Source: Microbacterium sp. cx-55
GTDB taxonomy: Bacteria; Actinomycetota; Actinomycetes; Actinomycetales; Microbacteriaceae
Assembly (NCBI RefSeq): GCF_021117345.1
Contig: NZ_CP088261.1
Span: 1,116,001-1,180,000, forward strand
Length of the DNA: 64,000 nucleotides
Direction of reading: 5' to 3'
Shown here piece by piece: positions 1 through 8,045 of the stretch; positions within the stretch are counted from its first letter, which is position 1, and each line of letters opens with the position of its first letter. Under the pieces are notes generated by a model. It was not told where the DNA came from, searched no databases, and saw nothing but the letters and a program-made list of their open reading frames with translations. The position numbers and the translations under genes are program-made.

Positions 1-786
1 GCGGGTATCGCGATGGGTCTCGTCTCCGACCAGGTCGATGGTCAGACGCGCTACGCCGCGCTGACCGACATCCTGGGCGCCGAGGACGCGCTCGGTGACA
101 TGGACTTCAAGGTCGCCGGAACGAGCGAGTTCGTCACGGCCATCCAGCTCGACACGAAGCTCGACGGCATCCCGTCGTCGGTGCTCGCGGCGGCGCTGAC
201 CCAGGCCAAGGACGCGCGCCTCACCATCCTGAACGTGCTGAACGCCGCGATCGACGCTCCTGACGAGATGGCGCCCACCGCGCCTCGCGTGATCAGCGTT
301 CAGATCCCCGTCGACAAGATCGGCGAGCTGATCGGCCCGAAGGGCAAGACGATCAACTCGATCCAGGACGAGACCGGCGCTCAGATCTCGATCGAAGAGG
401 ACGGCACCGTCTACATCGGTGCGACCGACGGTCCGTCGGCGGAAGCGGCTCGCGCGCAGGTCAACGCGATCGCCAACCCGACCAACCCCGAGGTCGGCGA
501 GCAGTTCCTCGGCACCGTCGTGAAGATCGCCACCTTCGGCGCCTTCATCTCGCTGCTGCCCGGCAAGGACGGACTGCTGCACGTCAGCGAGGTCCGCAAG
601 CTCGCCGGTGGCAAGCGCGTGGAGAACGTCGACGACGTGCTCTCGGTCGGTCAGAAGCTGCTGGTCAAGATCACCAAGATCGACGACCGCGGCAAGCTGT
701 CCCTGGAGCCGGTGGTCGAAGAGGCCGCCGACCAGGAGGGTCGCGCTGCTGCCAGCGAGGGCCCCGAGGCTCCCGCCGAAGGCTGA
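1..786 (+). CDS. pnp: Polyribonucleotide nucleotidyltransferase, C-terminal part
   Basis: 3'-5' phosphorolytic exoribonuclease of the RNA degradation machinery, cut by the window edge so that only the last 261 residues are visible. The first part is the end of the second RNase PH core, with the [13 protein letters not shown] active-site stretch. A KH domain follows (about residues 95-145 of the fragment, with the GPKGK loop), then an S1 RNA-binding domain (about 165-230, with the [19 protein letters not shown] pattern) and a short acidic tail. The order matches full-length PNPase, and a strong hairpin follows the stop. Reading frame and family are unambiguous; only the 5' end is missing. Confidence 0.97.
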   Translation, partial: AGIAMGLVSDQVDGQTRYAALTDILGAEDALGDMDFKVAGTSEFVTAIQLDTKLDGIPSSVLAAALTQAKDARLTILNVLNAAIDAPDEMAPTAPRVISVQIPVDKIGELIGPKGKTINSIQDETGAQISIEEDGTVYIGATDGPSAEAARAQVNAIANPTNPEVGEQFLGTVVKIATFGAFISLLPGKDGLLHVSEVRKLAGGKRVENVDDVLSVGQKLLVKITKIDDRGKLSLEPVVEEAADQEGRAAASEGPEAPAEG

Positions 787-800
787 TCCGCATCCCGTTC

Positions 801-833
801 GACGCCCGTCTCTGCATCGCAGGGGCGGGCGTC
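801..833 (+). terminator. Terminator hairpin after pnp
   Basis: A 15-bp stem (801-815 with 819-833, including two G-T pairs) closes a 3-nt loop 14 nt after the pnp stop. No T-tract follows, as is common for high-GC terminators. Confidence 0.75.
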
Positions 834-892
834 GTCGCGTGGGGGCGGATGCCGCGTGATCAAAGCGTTATGGAAAGTTCACGCCACGTCCG

Positions 893-930
893 CCGTGGTG
901 AATCCGCGCTACCACGGACTGTCCTACCCT
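893..930 (+). promoter_or_regulatory. Promoter with operator-like inverted repeat for the aldo/keto reductase-like gene
   Basis: A TACCCT -10 lies at 925-930. A 7-bp inverted repeat, ccgtggt/accacgg (893-899 and 911-917), straddles the place where the -35 would be, which suggests an operator. The regulator is unknown and the -35 is not recognisable. Confidence 0.35.
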
Positions 931-995
931 CGGAGTACGCGTCAGGGGCGCGAGATGCACCGCCAGCGTCCGCGACCCGAGCGGAGGGGGTGCGT

Positions 996-2024
996 GTGAG
1001 AATCTTCGGAATCGGGTCGGAAGCGGCAGCGCCGCCCGGCGTGCCTCACACGTCTCCGACGCATCCGTCCGCGCCCATCCCGGTGCAGGGTCCCGGGGTC
1101 GGAAGCGGTATCCGCGTCGACCTCGGCGATAGCGGCTTCCGGGTGTTCCCGGTGATGCTCGGTGGCGCGGAGTTCGGCTGGAACGTCGACATCGCCAACA
1201 GCAACGCCATCCTCGACACGTACATCGAACTCGGCGGCAACGCGGTGCACACGGCGGACAGTTTCTCGGGCGGACGCAGCGAGCACATCATCGGTCAGTG
1301 GATGCATTCCCGTGCCGTCCGAGACGACATCGTGCTCGCGACGCGGGTGGGCAAGCACCCCGATCACCCGGGGCTCGGTCCCGTGAATCTCGTTCGCGCG
1401 GTCGAAGCGTCGCTGACGCGGCTCCGCACGGACCGCATCGACGTCCTCTACCTCGACGGCAGCGCCGGCACGGGTTCACTCGAAGACACGCTCGCGACGG
1501 CGGAGTGGCTGATGGACTCGGGCAAGATCCGTGCGCTCGGGGCGTTCGGCCTCCGTGCCGAGCAACTCGTCGAAGCACGCATCCTGTCGTCGGCGGGCGT
1601 GCCCCGGATCACGGTGCTGGATGTGCCCTACAACTTGATGCGAACGAGCGACTTCGACCAGGACCTGCGCCTGGTCACGGGTGCGCAGGGCATCGTGCTG
1701 ACCCCGTCGCATCCGCTCGAGCACGGGTTCCTCGCCGGCGTGCATCGCTCGCGCGAGAAGACACTGAAGTCCGTACGCGCGGCGCAGATCGCCGGCAGCT
1801 TCACCAAGCGCGGCGGCCGCGTTCTGCGCGCGCTCGACACGGTGGGCGCCGAGCTCGGCGTGCCCGACGCGGCGGTCGCCGTCGCGTGGCTCCTCGCGCA
1901 GCGGGTCGTCGCCGCGCCGATCGTGAATGCGTTCGCCGCGGCACACGTCGAAGAACTCGTGCAGGGCGTCGGGGTGCGCCTCACGCGCGCCCAGCTCGCC
2001 GAGATCGCTCGCGCGTCGGAGTAG
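996..2024 (+). CDS. Aldo/keto reductase-fold protein with substituted catalytic residues
   Basis: Aldo/keto reductase superfamily protein of 342 residues. GTG 996 is chosen because GGAGG at 983-987 sits 8 nt before it; the frame is open further upstream without a better site. The TIM-barrel landmarks are there: GGNAVHTADSFSGGRSEHIIG, a LATRVGK strand, and RLRTDRIDVLYLD. Aligned with the classical tetrad Asp-Tyr-Lys-His, this protein has His85, Phe90, Arg117 and Asp154, so all four catalytic residues appear replaced. The fold assignment is firm. Ordinary NADPH-dependent reductase activity is doubtful, and a binding or regulatory role is possible. The gene stands alone between pnp and a phosphatase gene. 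Confidence 0.8.
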   Translation: MRIFGIGSEAAAPPGVPHTSPTHPSAPIPVQGPGVGSGIRVDLGDSGFRVFPVMLGGAEFGWNVDIANSNAILDTYIELGGNAVHTADSFSGGRSEHIIGQWMHSRAVRDDIVLATRVGKHPDHPGLGPVNLVRAVEASLTRLRTDRIDVLYLDGSAGTGSLEDTLATAEWLMDSGKIRALGAFGLRAEQLVEARILSSAGVPRITVLDVPYNLMRTSDFDQDLRLVTGAQGIVLTPSHPLEHGFLAGVHRSREKTLKSVRAAQIAGSFTKRGGRVLRALDTVGAELGVPDAAVAVAWLLAQRVVAAPIVNAFAAAHVEELVQGVGVRLTRAQLAEIARASE

Positions 2025-2080
2025 ACGGGTAGTCTCGAAAGGGCGCTCGTTCGGGTGCCGGAGCCCAATGGAGTGAGTGC

Positions 2081-2683
2081 GTGACCCACTACATCTATCT
2101 CGTCCGTCATGGTGAGCATCAGGATGCGGAGCACGGGCTCGTCGATGGGCAGCTCTCGCCGCGGGGGCGGCGCCAGGCCGAATTGATCGCCGATCGGCTG
2201 TCGGGAGTCCCGTTCGACGCGGTGTGGCATTCGCCGCTCGTTCGTGCCGCCGAGACGGCCCGAACCGTCGCCGAACGGCTGCCCGCGATCTCGCCGCAAC
2301 CCTCGGCGCTCTTGTTCGACTGCGTGCCGACCGGAATGACGCCGGAGACGCCCGCCGTGTTCGAGTCGTTCTTCGGGAGCATCACCGAAGAGGAGATCGA
2401 TGCCGGGCGAGCCCAGATGGCGGATGCTCTGGGCGAGTTCCTCGTACGGAAGACCGGCGACGTGCACGAACTGCTGATCACGCACAACACCGTGATCGGA
2501 TGGTTCGTGCGTGAGGTGCTCGATGCTCCGGACTGGCGATGGATGACGCTGAACCAAGCGAACTGCGGTCTGAGCGTCATCGCCCAGCGCAAGGGACGTC
2601 CGTGGGTGCTCGTCTCGCACAACGACCTGGCGCATCTGCCGTTCGAGCTGCGCACCGGCCTCCCCGAGGTTCCTCCCGTCTGA
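2081..2683 (+). CDS. Histidine phosphatase family protein (phosphoglycerate mutase-like)
   Basis: Branch-1 histidine phosphatase of 200 residues. The N-terminal LVRHGEH motif supplies the phospho-accepting His10, and LLITHNTVIGWF supplies the second conserved His near the C-terminal third. Length fits the family. The substrate cannot be read from the sequence; relatives act on small phosphorylated metabolites and are often annotated as phosphoglycerate mutases without evidence. The GTG start has a purine-rich GGAGTGAG upstream. A possible -10 (TAGTCT, 2029-2034) gives a leader of about 40 nt. The gene converges with the GNAT gene across a long palindrome. Confidence 0.88.
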   Translation: MTHYIYLVRHGEHQDAEHGLVDGQLSPRGRRQAELIADRLSGVPFDAVWHSPLVRAAETARTVAERLPAISPQPSALLFDCVPTGMTPETPAVFESFFGSITEEEIDAGRAQMADALGEFLVRKTGDVHELLITHNTVIGWFVREVLDAPDWRWMTLNQANCGLSVIAQRKGRPWVLVSHNDLAHLPFELRTGLPEVPPV

Positions 2684-2793
2684 TGCCGCCGTCGCGCTCG
2701 GTGGGGCGCGGGGTGCAGCTGGCCGTGCGGGGTCGCGGCGGCCGGAAGGCGTCCGCGGTGTGCAGTTCGCGGCGCGGCCCGCGTTGGCGTCCC

Positions 2794-2865
2794 TAGCGAG
2801 GAGATCTGCCGAAGCGAGGGCGCCAGCCCCGCATCCGGTCCTCGCTTCGGCAGATCTCCTCGCTA
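2794..2865. repeat. Perfect 26-bp inverted repeat between convergent genes
   Basis: The arms at 2794-2819 and 2840-2865 are exact reverse complements around a 20-nt loop, with core cgaggagatctgccgaag. It lies in the 247-nt gap between two convergent genes, so it can terminate both. The arms are much longer than a normal terminator, which suggests a REP-like element. Nothing else recognisable lies in this gap. Confidence 0.9.
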
Positions 2866-2930
2866 CGGCCGGTTCCGGATGCTGTCTCCGACCCGGCCGA
2901 CCCATCTGCGGTCGGGGGTACCGTGACGGC

Positions 2931-3401
2931 TCAGGTGAGCGGCTTGCCGTACCAGCGCGTCGCGTTCGCGTTGTCGTTGTAGGGCAGGATCGCCGCGAAG
3001 CCGCTGCTCGCGTAGAGCCCGGCCGCGGCATCGAGGGAGTGGTGGGTGTCGAGCACGAGGTCTGCGGCACCGAACTCGCGGGCCTTGGCCTCGAGCGCGG
3101 TGAGCAGGATCCGCCCGCCGCCGAGGCCGCGCGCAGACGGCTGCATGAACAGGTGCTTCACCTCGTAGCGGAGCCCGCTCGGGCCGTCCGGGATGCGGCG
3201 GATGCCCCCGCATCCGCGTGCCGCGCCCGCGTCGTCCTCCGCGATGACGAACACCCCGGCCGGCGGGACGAATGCGGCGGGATCGGGATACGTCGTGCGG
3301 TAGGCGCCCCCGGGGAAGCCGGCGGCCCGCATGGCGAAGTACTCGTCGAGCAGGCCCCGGGCGGCGGGGGAGTCGGCCGCGACGGCTCGCACGGTCAGCA
3401 T
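2931..3401 (-). CDS. GNAT family N-acetyltransferase
   Basis: Acetyl-CoA-dependent N-acetyltransferase of 156 residues. The core VKHLFMQPSARGLGGGRILLTALEAKAREFG is the strand 4 / acetyl-CoA pyrophosphate-loop region (R/Q-x-x-G-x-G/A), and LYASSGFAAI near the C-terminus is the usual closing motif. The substrate is unknown. The gene is leaderless: its -10 TAGGCT lies 6 nt before the ATG, back to back with the dapB promoter. Confidence 0.88.
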   Translation of the reverse strand: MLTVRAVAADSPAARGLLDEYFAMRAAGFPGGAYRTTYPDPAAFVPPAGVFVIAEDDAGAARGCGGIRRIPDGPSGLRYEVKHLFMQPSARGLGGGRILLTALEAKAREFGAADLVLDTHHSLDAAAGLYASSGFAAILPYNDNANATRWYGKPLT

Positions 3402-3407
3402 GCTCCG

Positions 3408-3413
3408 AGCCTA
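3408..3413 (-). promoter_or_regulatory. -10 element of the GNAT gene (leaderless)
   Basis: TAGGCT on the minus strand, 6 nt before the ATG at 3401; no Shine-Dalgarno between. Confidence 0.6.
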
Positions 3414-3425
3414 GCGGCGTGCGCC

Positions 3426-3431
3426 TAGGGT
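3426..3431 (+). promoter_or_regulatory. -10 element of dapB (leaderless)
   Basis: TAGGGT, 7 nt before the ATG at 3439; divergent from the GNAT -10 only 12 nt away. Confidence 0.6.
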
Positions 3432-3438
3432 GGAACTC

Positions 3439-4251
3439 ATGACGACGCGCGTGGCCATCGTGGGCGGGACCGGCAAGCTGGGTGCGATCATCCGCGCCGT
3501 GACCGACGCCGAGGAGGGCTTCGAGGTCGTTCGCGTGCTCTCGTCGCGCGATGACATCTCGGCGATCGAGGGTGTCGACCTGGTGATCGACGCGTCGACG
3601 CCGGCTGTCTCGCTCGACGTCGTCCGGGCGGCCACGGAGCGCGGCATCAACTTGCTCATCGGCACGAGTGGATGGTCTGCTGAGCGCATCTCGCTCGTGC
3701 GACCCCTCGTCGCCGCCGCGGGCACCGGTGCGGTATTCGTGCCGAACTTCTCGCTGGGCTCGGTGATCGGTACCGCGCTGTCTGCTGCCGCCGCGCCGTT
3801 CTTCGCGTCGATCGAGATCATCGAGGCGCACCGCGAGACGAAGATCGACTCGCCTAGCGGCACAGCGGTGCGGACGGCGGAGCTCATCGCCGCGGCCCGC
3901 GAGGCCGTCGGCCCGGTCGCCGCTACGCACGTCGACCAGCGCGCGCGCGGCCAGCAGGTCGCGAGCGTTCCGGTGCATTCGCTGCGCCGCCCGGGCGTGG
4001 TCGCTCGCCAGGAGGTCATCTTCTCCGGTCCGGGCGAATCGGTCACGATCGTGCACGACACGATCGATCCGGCACTCGCCTACGCCCCCGGAATCCGGCT
4101 CGCCCTCGCCGCCGCGCGCGACGCGGAGGGCGTGTTCGTCGGACTCGACGCGTTCCTCGACATCGGCATCCGCCTTCCCGGAATTCCGGATGCGGCCGGC
4201 GTCGCCGAGGGCGAGGTCTCCGGTCAGGCGGCCCGCGAGACGACCGCATGA
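3439..4251 (+). CDS. dapB: 4-hydroxy-tetrahydrodipicolinate reductase
   Basis: Reduces 4-hydroxy-tetrahydrodipicolinate with NAD(P)H in the lysine/diaminopimelate pathway, which also feeds cell-wall synthesis. 270 residues, normal length. The N-terminal Rossmann fingerprint is VGGTGKLG, and the catalytic block is EAHRETKIDSPSGTA, with the conserved His and Lys of the DapB active site. Start ATG 3439 fits the Rossmann strand and the -10 placed 7 nt upstream; a GTG 9 nt earlier overlaps the -10. The stop overlaps the next gene by 4 bp (ATGA), so the two are co-translated. dapA and dapF are also in this window but in separate units. Confidence 0.96.
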   Translation: MTTRVAIVGGTGKLGAIIRAVTDAEEGFEVVRVLSSRDDISAIEGVDLVIDASTPAVSLDVVRAATERGINLLIGTSGWSAERISLVRPLVAAAGTGAVFVPNFSLGSVIGTALSAAAAPFFASIEIIEAHRETKIDSPSGTAVRTAELIAAAREAVGPVAATHVDQRARGQQVASVPVHSLRRPGVVARQEVIFSGPGESVTIVHDTIDPALAYAPGIRLALAAARDAEGVFVGLDAFLDIGIRLPGIPDAAGVAEGEVSGQAARETTA

Positions 4252-4694
4252 GCGCACGCATCGGCGTCGCGGTCATGACCGTGGTGCTCGCGCTCTACAT
4301 CGTGCTCGTCGCTCAGCGCGCGTGGCTGCTGGTGGCGAGCGGCGAACCCGTCGGCATCGCGATGGGCGTGGCGCTCATCATTCTGCCGATCATCGCTGCC
4401 TGGGCCATCGGCCGCGAAATCTGGTTCGGAGCGCGCGCAGCGGCCGTCGGTCGCCGGCTCGAGGCGGAGGGAGCCCTGCCCGAAGAGCAACTCGCGGTGC
4501 GCCCGAGCGGACGCGTGATGCGGGAAGACGCGGATGCGGTGTTCCCGAGCTACCGCGAGGCGGTCGAGGCGGCACCCGAGGACTGGCGTGCCTGGTACCG
4601 CCTGGGTCTCGCTTACGACGGGTCCGGCGATCGGCGCCGCGCGAGGGGCGCCGTGCGCACGGCGATCCGCCTCGAGGGGCGCGACGGCGCCTGA
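4248..4694 (+). CDS. Small membrane protein with TPR-like C-terminus, coupled to dapB
   Basis: 148 residues, start ATG overlapping the dapB stop. Two hydrophobic segments (about residues 7-27 and 38-58) are followed by a basic/acidic linker. The C-terminal part reads as one degenerate tetratricopeptide unit (about 98-140: FPSYREAVEAAPEDWRAWYR, then LAYDGSGDRRRARGAVRTAI). Similar small TPR membrane proteins are found next to dapB in related actinobacteria (recalled, not checked). The function is unknown. The last codons and the stop lie in a 22-bp direct duplication. Confidence 0.8.
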   Translation: MSARIGVAVMTVVLALYIVLVAQRAWLLVASGEPVGIAMGVALIILPIIAAWAIGREIWFGARAAAVGRRLEAEGALPEEQLAVRPSGRVMREDADAVFPSYREAVEAAPEDWRAWYRLGLAYDGSGDRRRARGAVRTAIRLEGRDGA

Positions 4695-4724
4695 TCCGCG
4701 TCGCGCGACGGCGCCTGATCCGCG
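4679..4724. repeat. 22-bp tandem duplication including a stop codon
   Basis: The 22-mer beginning gcgcgacggcgcctgatc occurs at 4679-4700 and again at 4703-4724 (period 24 bp). It duplicates the last codons and the TGA of the upstream gene, in the short gap between two convergent genes. Confidence 0.9.
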
Positions 4725-4730
4725 CTGCGT

Positions 4731-5639
4731 TCAGGCGTGGGGAGGGATTGCGGCGGCAACCGCATCCTCCACCGTGGGTTGCGCGAAGCGGTAGCCCGTC
4801 TTCTCCAGCACGGTCGGGCGCAGGTCCTGATCGTTGGTCAGCAGCGCCTCGGTCGCGTCCCGACCCAGCACGAGAGCCGCGGCGAACGCGGGCACCCGCA
4901 CCAGGTACGGGCGATTCATCCGGCGCGCGAGCGCGAACCCCAGATCGTTGGACGTCGCCCGGGTCGGCCCGGTGAGGTTGACCGGACCGTCGATATCGGA
5001 GTCGATGACGTGGCGGATGGCGCCCACTTCGTCTTCGAGCGAGATCCACGGCCACACCTGGGTACCTCGCCCGATCGGTCCCGCGACGCCGAGCTTCGTC
5101 AGCAGCATGAGGGGCTTGAGCACCCCATCGCGGTCGACCACGGGAGCCGTGCGAAGCAGCGACACCCGGGAGTGCGAGCCGGCGGCGCGCGCCGCATCCT
5201 CCCACTCCACGCACAGCCGTGCGAGGAACGTGTCGCCGGCGGGCGAGTCCTCGGTCATCACCTCGCCCGGTGCGGAGCCGTAGAACCCGACGGCGCTTCC
5301 GGAGACGAACGCGGGCGCGTCGCTCCCGAGCGCGCGCAGGGCGGTGGCGATCGTCCGCGTCGGGGTGAGGCGCGACCAGAGCAGTTCGCTCTTGTAGGCG
5401 GGCGTCCACGGGAACCGCCCGACGCTCGCGCCGTTCAGGGCGACAACGGCATGCGCGCCGGCGAGGACCGACGGGTCGAGCGGCGCAGCATCCGTCAACC
5501 ACTCCACTTCGCCCGGCGTTCGGGGTGCGCGACGCACGAGGGTCGTCACCGCAACGCCGTCCCGGCGGAGCGAGTCGACGAGCGCGCGGCCGATCAAACC
5601 CGATGCGCCGGCGACGACGACACGGCGAGGCTCAGGCAA
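4731..5639 (-). CDS. TIGR01777 family SDR epimerase-like protein
   Basis: Extended short-chain dehydrogenase fold, 302 residues. The N-terminal GASGLIGRALVDSLRRDG is the nucleotide-binding GxxGxxG motif. VALNGASVGRFPWTPAYK and SGSAVGFYGSAPGEVMTED are hallmarks of the TIGR01777 (YfcH/SulA-like) group. The C-terminal domain of this family follows, with LGRDATEALLTNDQDLRPTVLEKTGYRF. The physiological substrate is not known for the family. The start overlaps the upstream OsmC gene by 8 bp, indicating one leftward transcript. Confidence 0.9.
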   Translation of the reverse strand: MPEPRRVVVAGASGLIGRALVDSLRRDGVAVTTLVRRAPRTPGEVEWLTDAAPLDPSVLAGAHAVVALNGASVGRFPWTPAYKSELLWSRLTPTRTIATALRALGSDAPAFVSGSAVGFYGSAPGEVMTEDSPAGDTFLARLCVEWEDAARAAGSHSRVSLLRTAPVVDRDGVLKPLMLLTKLGVAGPIGRGTQVWPWISLEDEVGAIRHVIDSDIDGPVNLTGPTRATSNDLGFALARRMNRPYLVRVPAFAAALVLGRDATEALLTNDQDLRPTVLEKTGYRFAQPTVEDAVAAAIPPHA

Positions 5640-6057
5640 GGGTCGCCTCGAGCGTGATCTCGATTCCCGCGAGGGCTGCGGAAACCGGGCAACCGGTTTT
5701 GGCCTCGGCGGCGATGCGCGCGAAGTCGTCCGCGGAGATTCCGGGCACGGTGGCCTGCACGTTCAGGTGGCTGCCGGTGATTCCGGTGCCGGGGATGAAC
5801 GTGACGGATGCGGTCGTCTGAATCTGTTCCGGCGGGGTCCCGTTCTCCGCGAGGGCGTGGGCGAGCGCCATGCTGAAGCAGGAGGAGTGCGCGGCGCCGA
5901 GGAGTTCCTCCGGCGTCGTGACGGATGTGGAACCCTCGCTGCGGGCCTTCCAGTTGACCGCGAACGGGCCCTGATTGGACGACTCCAGGGCGATCTCACC
6001 GGAACCCTGTGCCAGTGTTCCGGTCCACTGCGTGGTCGCTTCGCTCGTCACGCTCAT
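5632..6057 (-). CDS. OsmC/Ohr family peroxiredoxin
   Basis: Thiol peroxidase of the OsmC group, 141 residues, which reduces organic hydroperoxides. The two redox cysteines are Cys60 (AAHSSCFSMAL) and Cys123 (KTGCPVSAAL), with the family spacing. Unlike most neighbours this gene has a real ribosome-binding site (AAGGGAG before the ATG). A -10-like TAGCCT lies further upstream on the minus strand, so the transcript has a leader. It heads a two-gene unit with the TIGR01777 gene. Confidence 0.93.
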   Translation of the reverse strand: MSVTSEATTQWTGTLAQGSGEIALESSNQGPFAVNWKARSEGSTSVTTPEELLGAAHSSCFSMALAHALAENGTPPEQIQTTASVTFIPGTGITGSHLNVQATVPGISADDFARIAAEAKTGCPVSAALAGIEITLEATLA

Positions 6058-6152
6058 GGCGCGCTCCCTTCGATGGTGGCCGCCGTTCGACCCATCGGAC
6101 AGGCTAACGCCGTGCGCCGATCGGAGGACAGGGGTTTACCGTGTCGGCCCGT

Positions 6153-6725
6153 TCATGCTGCGGCGGAGGTGCGGCCGATGAGGCCCGCACGCTGCAGCAC
6201 GAGATACAGCTGGCATCCGAGGCACAGCCCGAAGACGGCGTTCAGGAACGCGGCCATGAAGGCCGCGGCGGCGGCGATCGGCAGAGCCCACGGCACGCCC
6301 GACAGGTGCAGCACGAGGCCGATCACCGTGACGAACAGGCCGACGCCCTGCGCGAAGCGCGGCGGGCGAGGGTCTTCGAACTCGGTGGCCGGTCGGAGCC
6401 GCGGCTGCACGACCTTCCGGTACAGCACGCCCCACGGCGCCGTCCGCGGTGAGACGACGCCCCACACGAACAGCGCGGCGATCACGGCGAGCAGGATGAA
6501 GGCGGGGTCGGAGGCGCGGGCGGCGAGCACCGCGCCCAGCATCCCTCCCGGTGCGGCGAGGTCGTTCGACAGCGGCTGGTAGGCGAACCAGCCGAAGGAT
6601 CGAGGCTCGGCCGACGCTCCGACGAGCCCGAGGAACACGTCCACGAGAAGAAGGACGGCGGTGATTCCGGCGACGAATCGCGGGCCGCGCACGTCGATGC
6701 GGGGCGGGCGGGACTGATCAGACAC
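6153..6725 (-). CDS. DUF4395 domain membrane protein
   Basis: About 190 residues from GTG 6725, which overlaps the end of the thioredoxin gene; in-frame ATGs occur only inside the domain. It has an N-terminal segment RIDVRGPRFVAGITAVLLLVD typical of DUF4395, four predicted membrane helices and a C-terminal CLGCQ motif. DUF4395 proteins are commonly encoded next to, or fused with, thioredoxin-like proteins, as here. A role in membrane thiol redox chemistry is therefore likely, but the exact reaction is unknown. Confidence 0.85.
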   Translation of the reverse strand: MSDQSRPPRIDVRGPRFVAGITAVLLLVDVFLGLVGASAEPRSFGWFAYQPLSNDLAAPGGMLGAVLAARASDPAFILLAVIAALFVWGVVSPRTAPWGVLYRKVVQPRLRPATEFEDPRPPRFAQGVGLFVTVIGLVLHLSGVPWALPIAAAAAFMAAFLNAVFGLCLGCQLYLVLQRAGLIGRTSAAA

Positions 6726-7155
6726 GCGCGGTCTCCTCGGTGATGCGGGCGAGTTCGAGTTCGACCACGTCGCGGCCGGGGGTCCCACCGAAGCGCGTGC
6801 GGACGACGCCCTTGCGGTCGAGGATCAGGGTGGTCGGGGTCTGCAGCACCTGGAAGTGCTTGGCGATGTCGGGCCGGTGCGTGAGGTCGACGTCGAGGTG
6901 CAGCACCCCGTCGCGCTGAGCGGCGACATCCGCGAGGGTCCGGTGCACTCCGGGGCAGCGACCGCAGAACTCGGTGCTGAACTGCAGGAGCGTCGCACGG
7001 TCTCCGAGGGCGTCGGCGCCGAGCCGCTGCGGATCGATGCTTTCGCTCGGATCGACGTGACGGGGCCGGGTCTGCACCCATCGCAGGAGCAGGCCGAGGC
7101 CGACGGTGACCGCCAGCAGGGCGGTCAAGACGGCGACGGCAAGGAGAAGGTCCAC
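6718..7155 (-). CDS. Membrane-anchored thioredoxin-like protein
   Basis: 145 residues. An N-terminal membrane helix (about 2-24) is followed by a thioredoxin fold with a CGRC active site (Cys64/Cys67) and the cis-proline region QTPTTLILDRKG. It probably acts on the outer face of the membrane as a thiol-disulfide protein. GTG start; -10 TAACGT (7164-7169) lies 8 nt before it. It overlaps the DUF4395 gene by 8 bp, and the pair forms a conserved redox unit. Confidence 0.88.
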   Translation of the reverse strand: MDLLLAVAVLTALLAVTVGLGLLLRWVQTRPRHVDPSESIDPQRLGADALGDRATLLQFSTEFCGRCPGVHRTLADVAAQRDGVLHLDVDLTHRPDIAKHFQVLQTPTTLILDRKGVVRTRFGGTPGRDVVELELARITEETARV

Positions 7156-7163
7156 AGCACCCC

Positions 7164-7169
7164 ACGTTA
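7164..7169 (-). promoter_or_regulatory. -10 element of the thioredoxin/DUF4395 unit
   Basis: TAACGT on the minus strand, 8 nt before GTG 7155; leaderless geometry. Confidence 0.5.
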
Positions 7170-7268
7170 GTCGCGCTGCCTATGGGTGCGCCCGAATCCA
7201 CCGAAGATGTCTCGCGCCCGTCATATTCCGACGCAGGGGACGGATGCGGAAGTGTCGGCGGACGCGGT

Positions 7269-7274
7269 TACGCT
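7269..7274 (+). promoter_or_regulatory. -10 element of thyX (leaderless)
   Basis: TACGCT, 6 nt before GTG 7281. Confidence 0.6.
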
Positions 7275-7280
7275 GGGCAC

Positions 7281-8018
7281 GTGACGGATGCCGCAGCCCC
7301 CTCAGAGGTCCAGTTCCGCAGTGACATGACGGTCGAGCTCGTGCGTTCCAGCGCCTCCGACTCCGATGTGCTGTTCGCCGCCCGGGTGTCGACGCAGGGC
7401 GAGCAGACGCTCGGTGACGCCGGCACCGAAGCCACCGGACGCGACCGCGGTCTCATCAACTACCTGATGCGCGACCGTCACGGCTCGCCGTTCGAACACA
7501 ACTCGATGACCTTCTACGTGCAGGCGCCGATCTTCGTGTTCCGCGAGTTCATGCGGCACCGTATGGCGTCGTACAACGAAGAGTCCGGCCGCTACCGCGA
7601 GCTCCGCCCGGTCTTCTACACGCCCGCCCCCGAGCGCAACCTGGTGCAGGTCGGTAAGCCCGGCGCCTACGAGTTCCTGCCCGGCACGGCCGAGCAGACC
7701 GCGCTCGTCGCCGAAGAGACCCGCGCCGCATCCGTGCAGGCCTTCGCGGCGTACCAGCGCATGCTGGATGCGGGTGTCGCCCGCGAGGTGGCGCGCATCG
7801 TCCTGCCGCTGAACATCTACTCGTCGATGTACGTGACGGTCAATGCCCGGTCGCTGATGAACTTCCTGTCGCTGCGCACCAAGGTCGAGGGAACGCATTT
7901 CCCGTCCTTCCCGCAGCGCGAGATCGAGATGTGCGCCGAGAAGATGGAGACGGTGTGGCGCGAGCTGATGCCGCTCACGCACGCCGCGTTCAACGCCAAC
8001 GGTCGCGTCTCCCCGTAA
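7281..8018 (+). CDS. thyX: FAD-dependent thymidylate synthase
   Basis: Flavin-dependent methylation of dUMP to dTMP. 245 residues from GTG 7281; the frame is open upstream, but the -10 TACGCT ends 6 nt before this GTG and the family homology starts soon after it. The ThyX signature RHRxxSxxxxSxRY is perfect (Arg92-His93-Arg94, Ser97, Ser102, Arg104, Tyr105). The conserved HGSPFEHNSMTFYVQAP block and the C-terminal FPQREI follow. Monocistronic, convergent with the DUF6578 gene across a hairpin. Confidence 0.96.
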   Translation: MTDAAAPSEVQFRSDMTVELVRSSASDSDVLFAARVSTQGEQTLGDAGTEATGRDRGLINYLMRDRHGSPFEHNSMTFYVQAPIFVFREFMRHRMASYNEESGRYRELRPVFYTPAPERNLVQVGKPGAYEFLPGTAEQTALVAEETRAASVQAFAAYQRMLDAGVAREVARIVLPLNIYSSMYVTVNARSLMNFLSLRTKVEGTHFPSFPQREIEMCAEKMETVWRELMPLTHAAFNANGRVSP

Positions 8019-8021
8019 CCC

Positions 8022-8045
8022 CGCTGACGGCGGGCGCCGTCAGCG
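8022..8045. terminator. Bidirectional terminator thyX / DUF6578
   Basis: A perfect 10-bp inverted repeat (8022-8031 with 8036-8045) with a 4-nt loop. It lies in the 21-nt convergent gap and overlaps the stop codon of the leftward gene. Confidence 0.75.
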
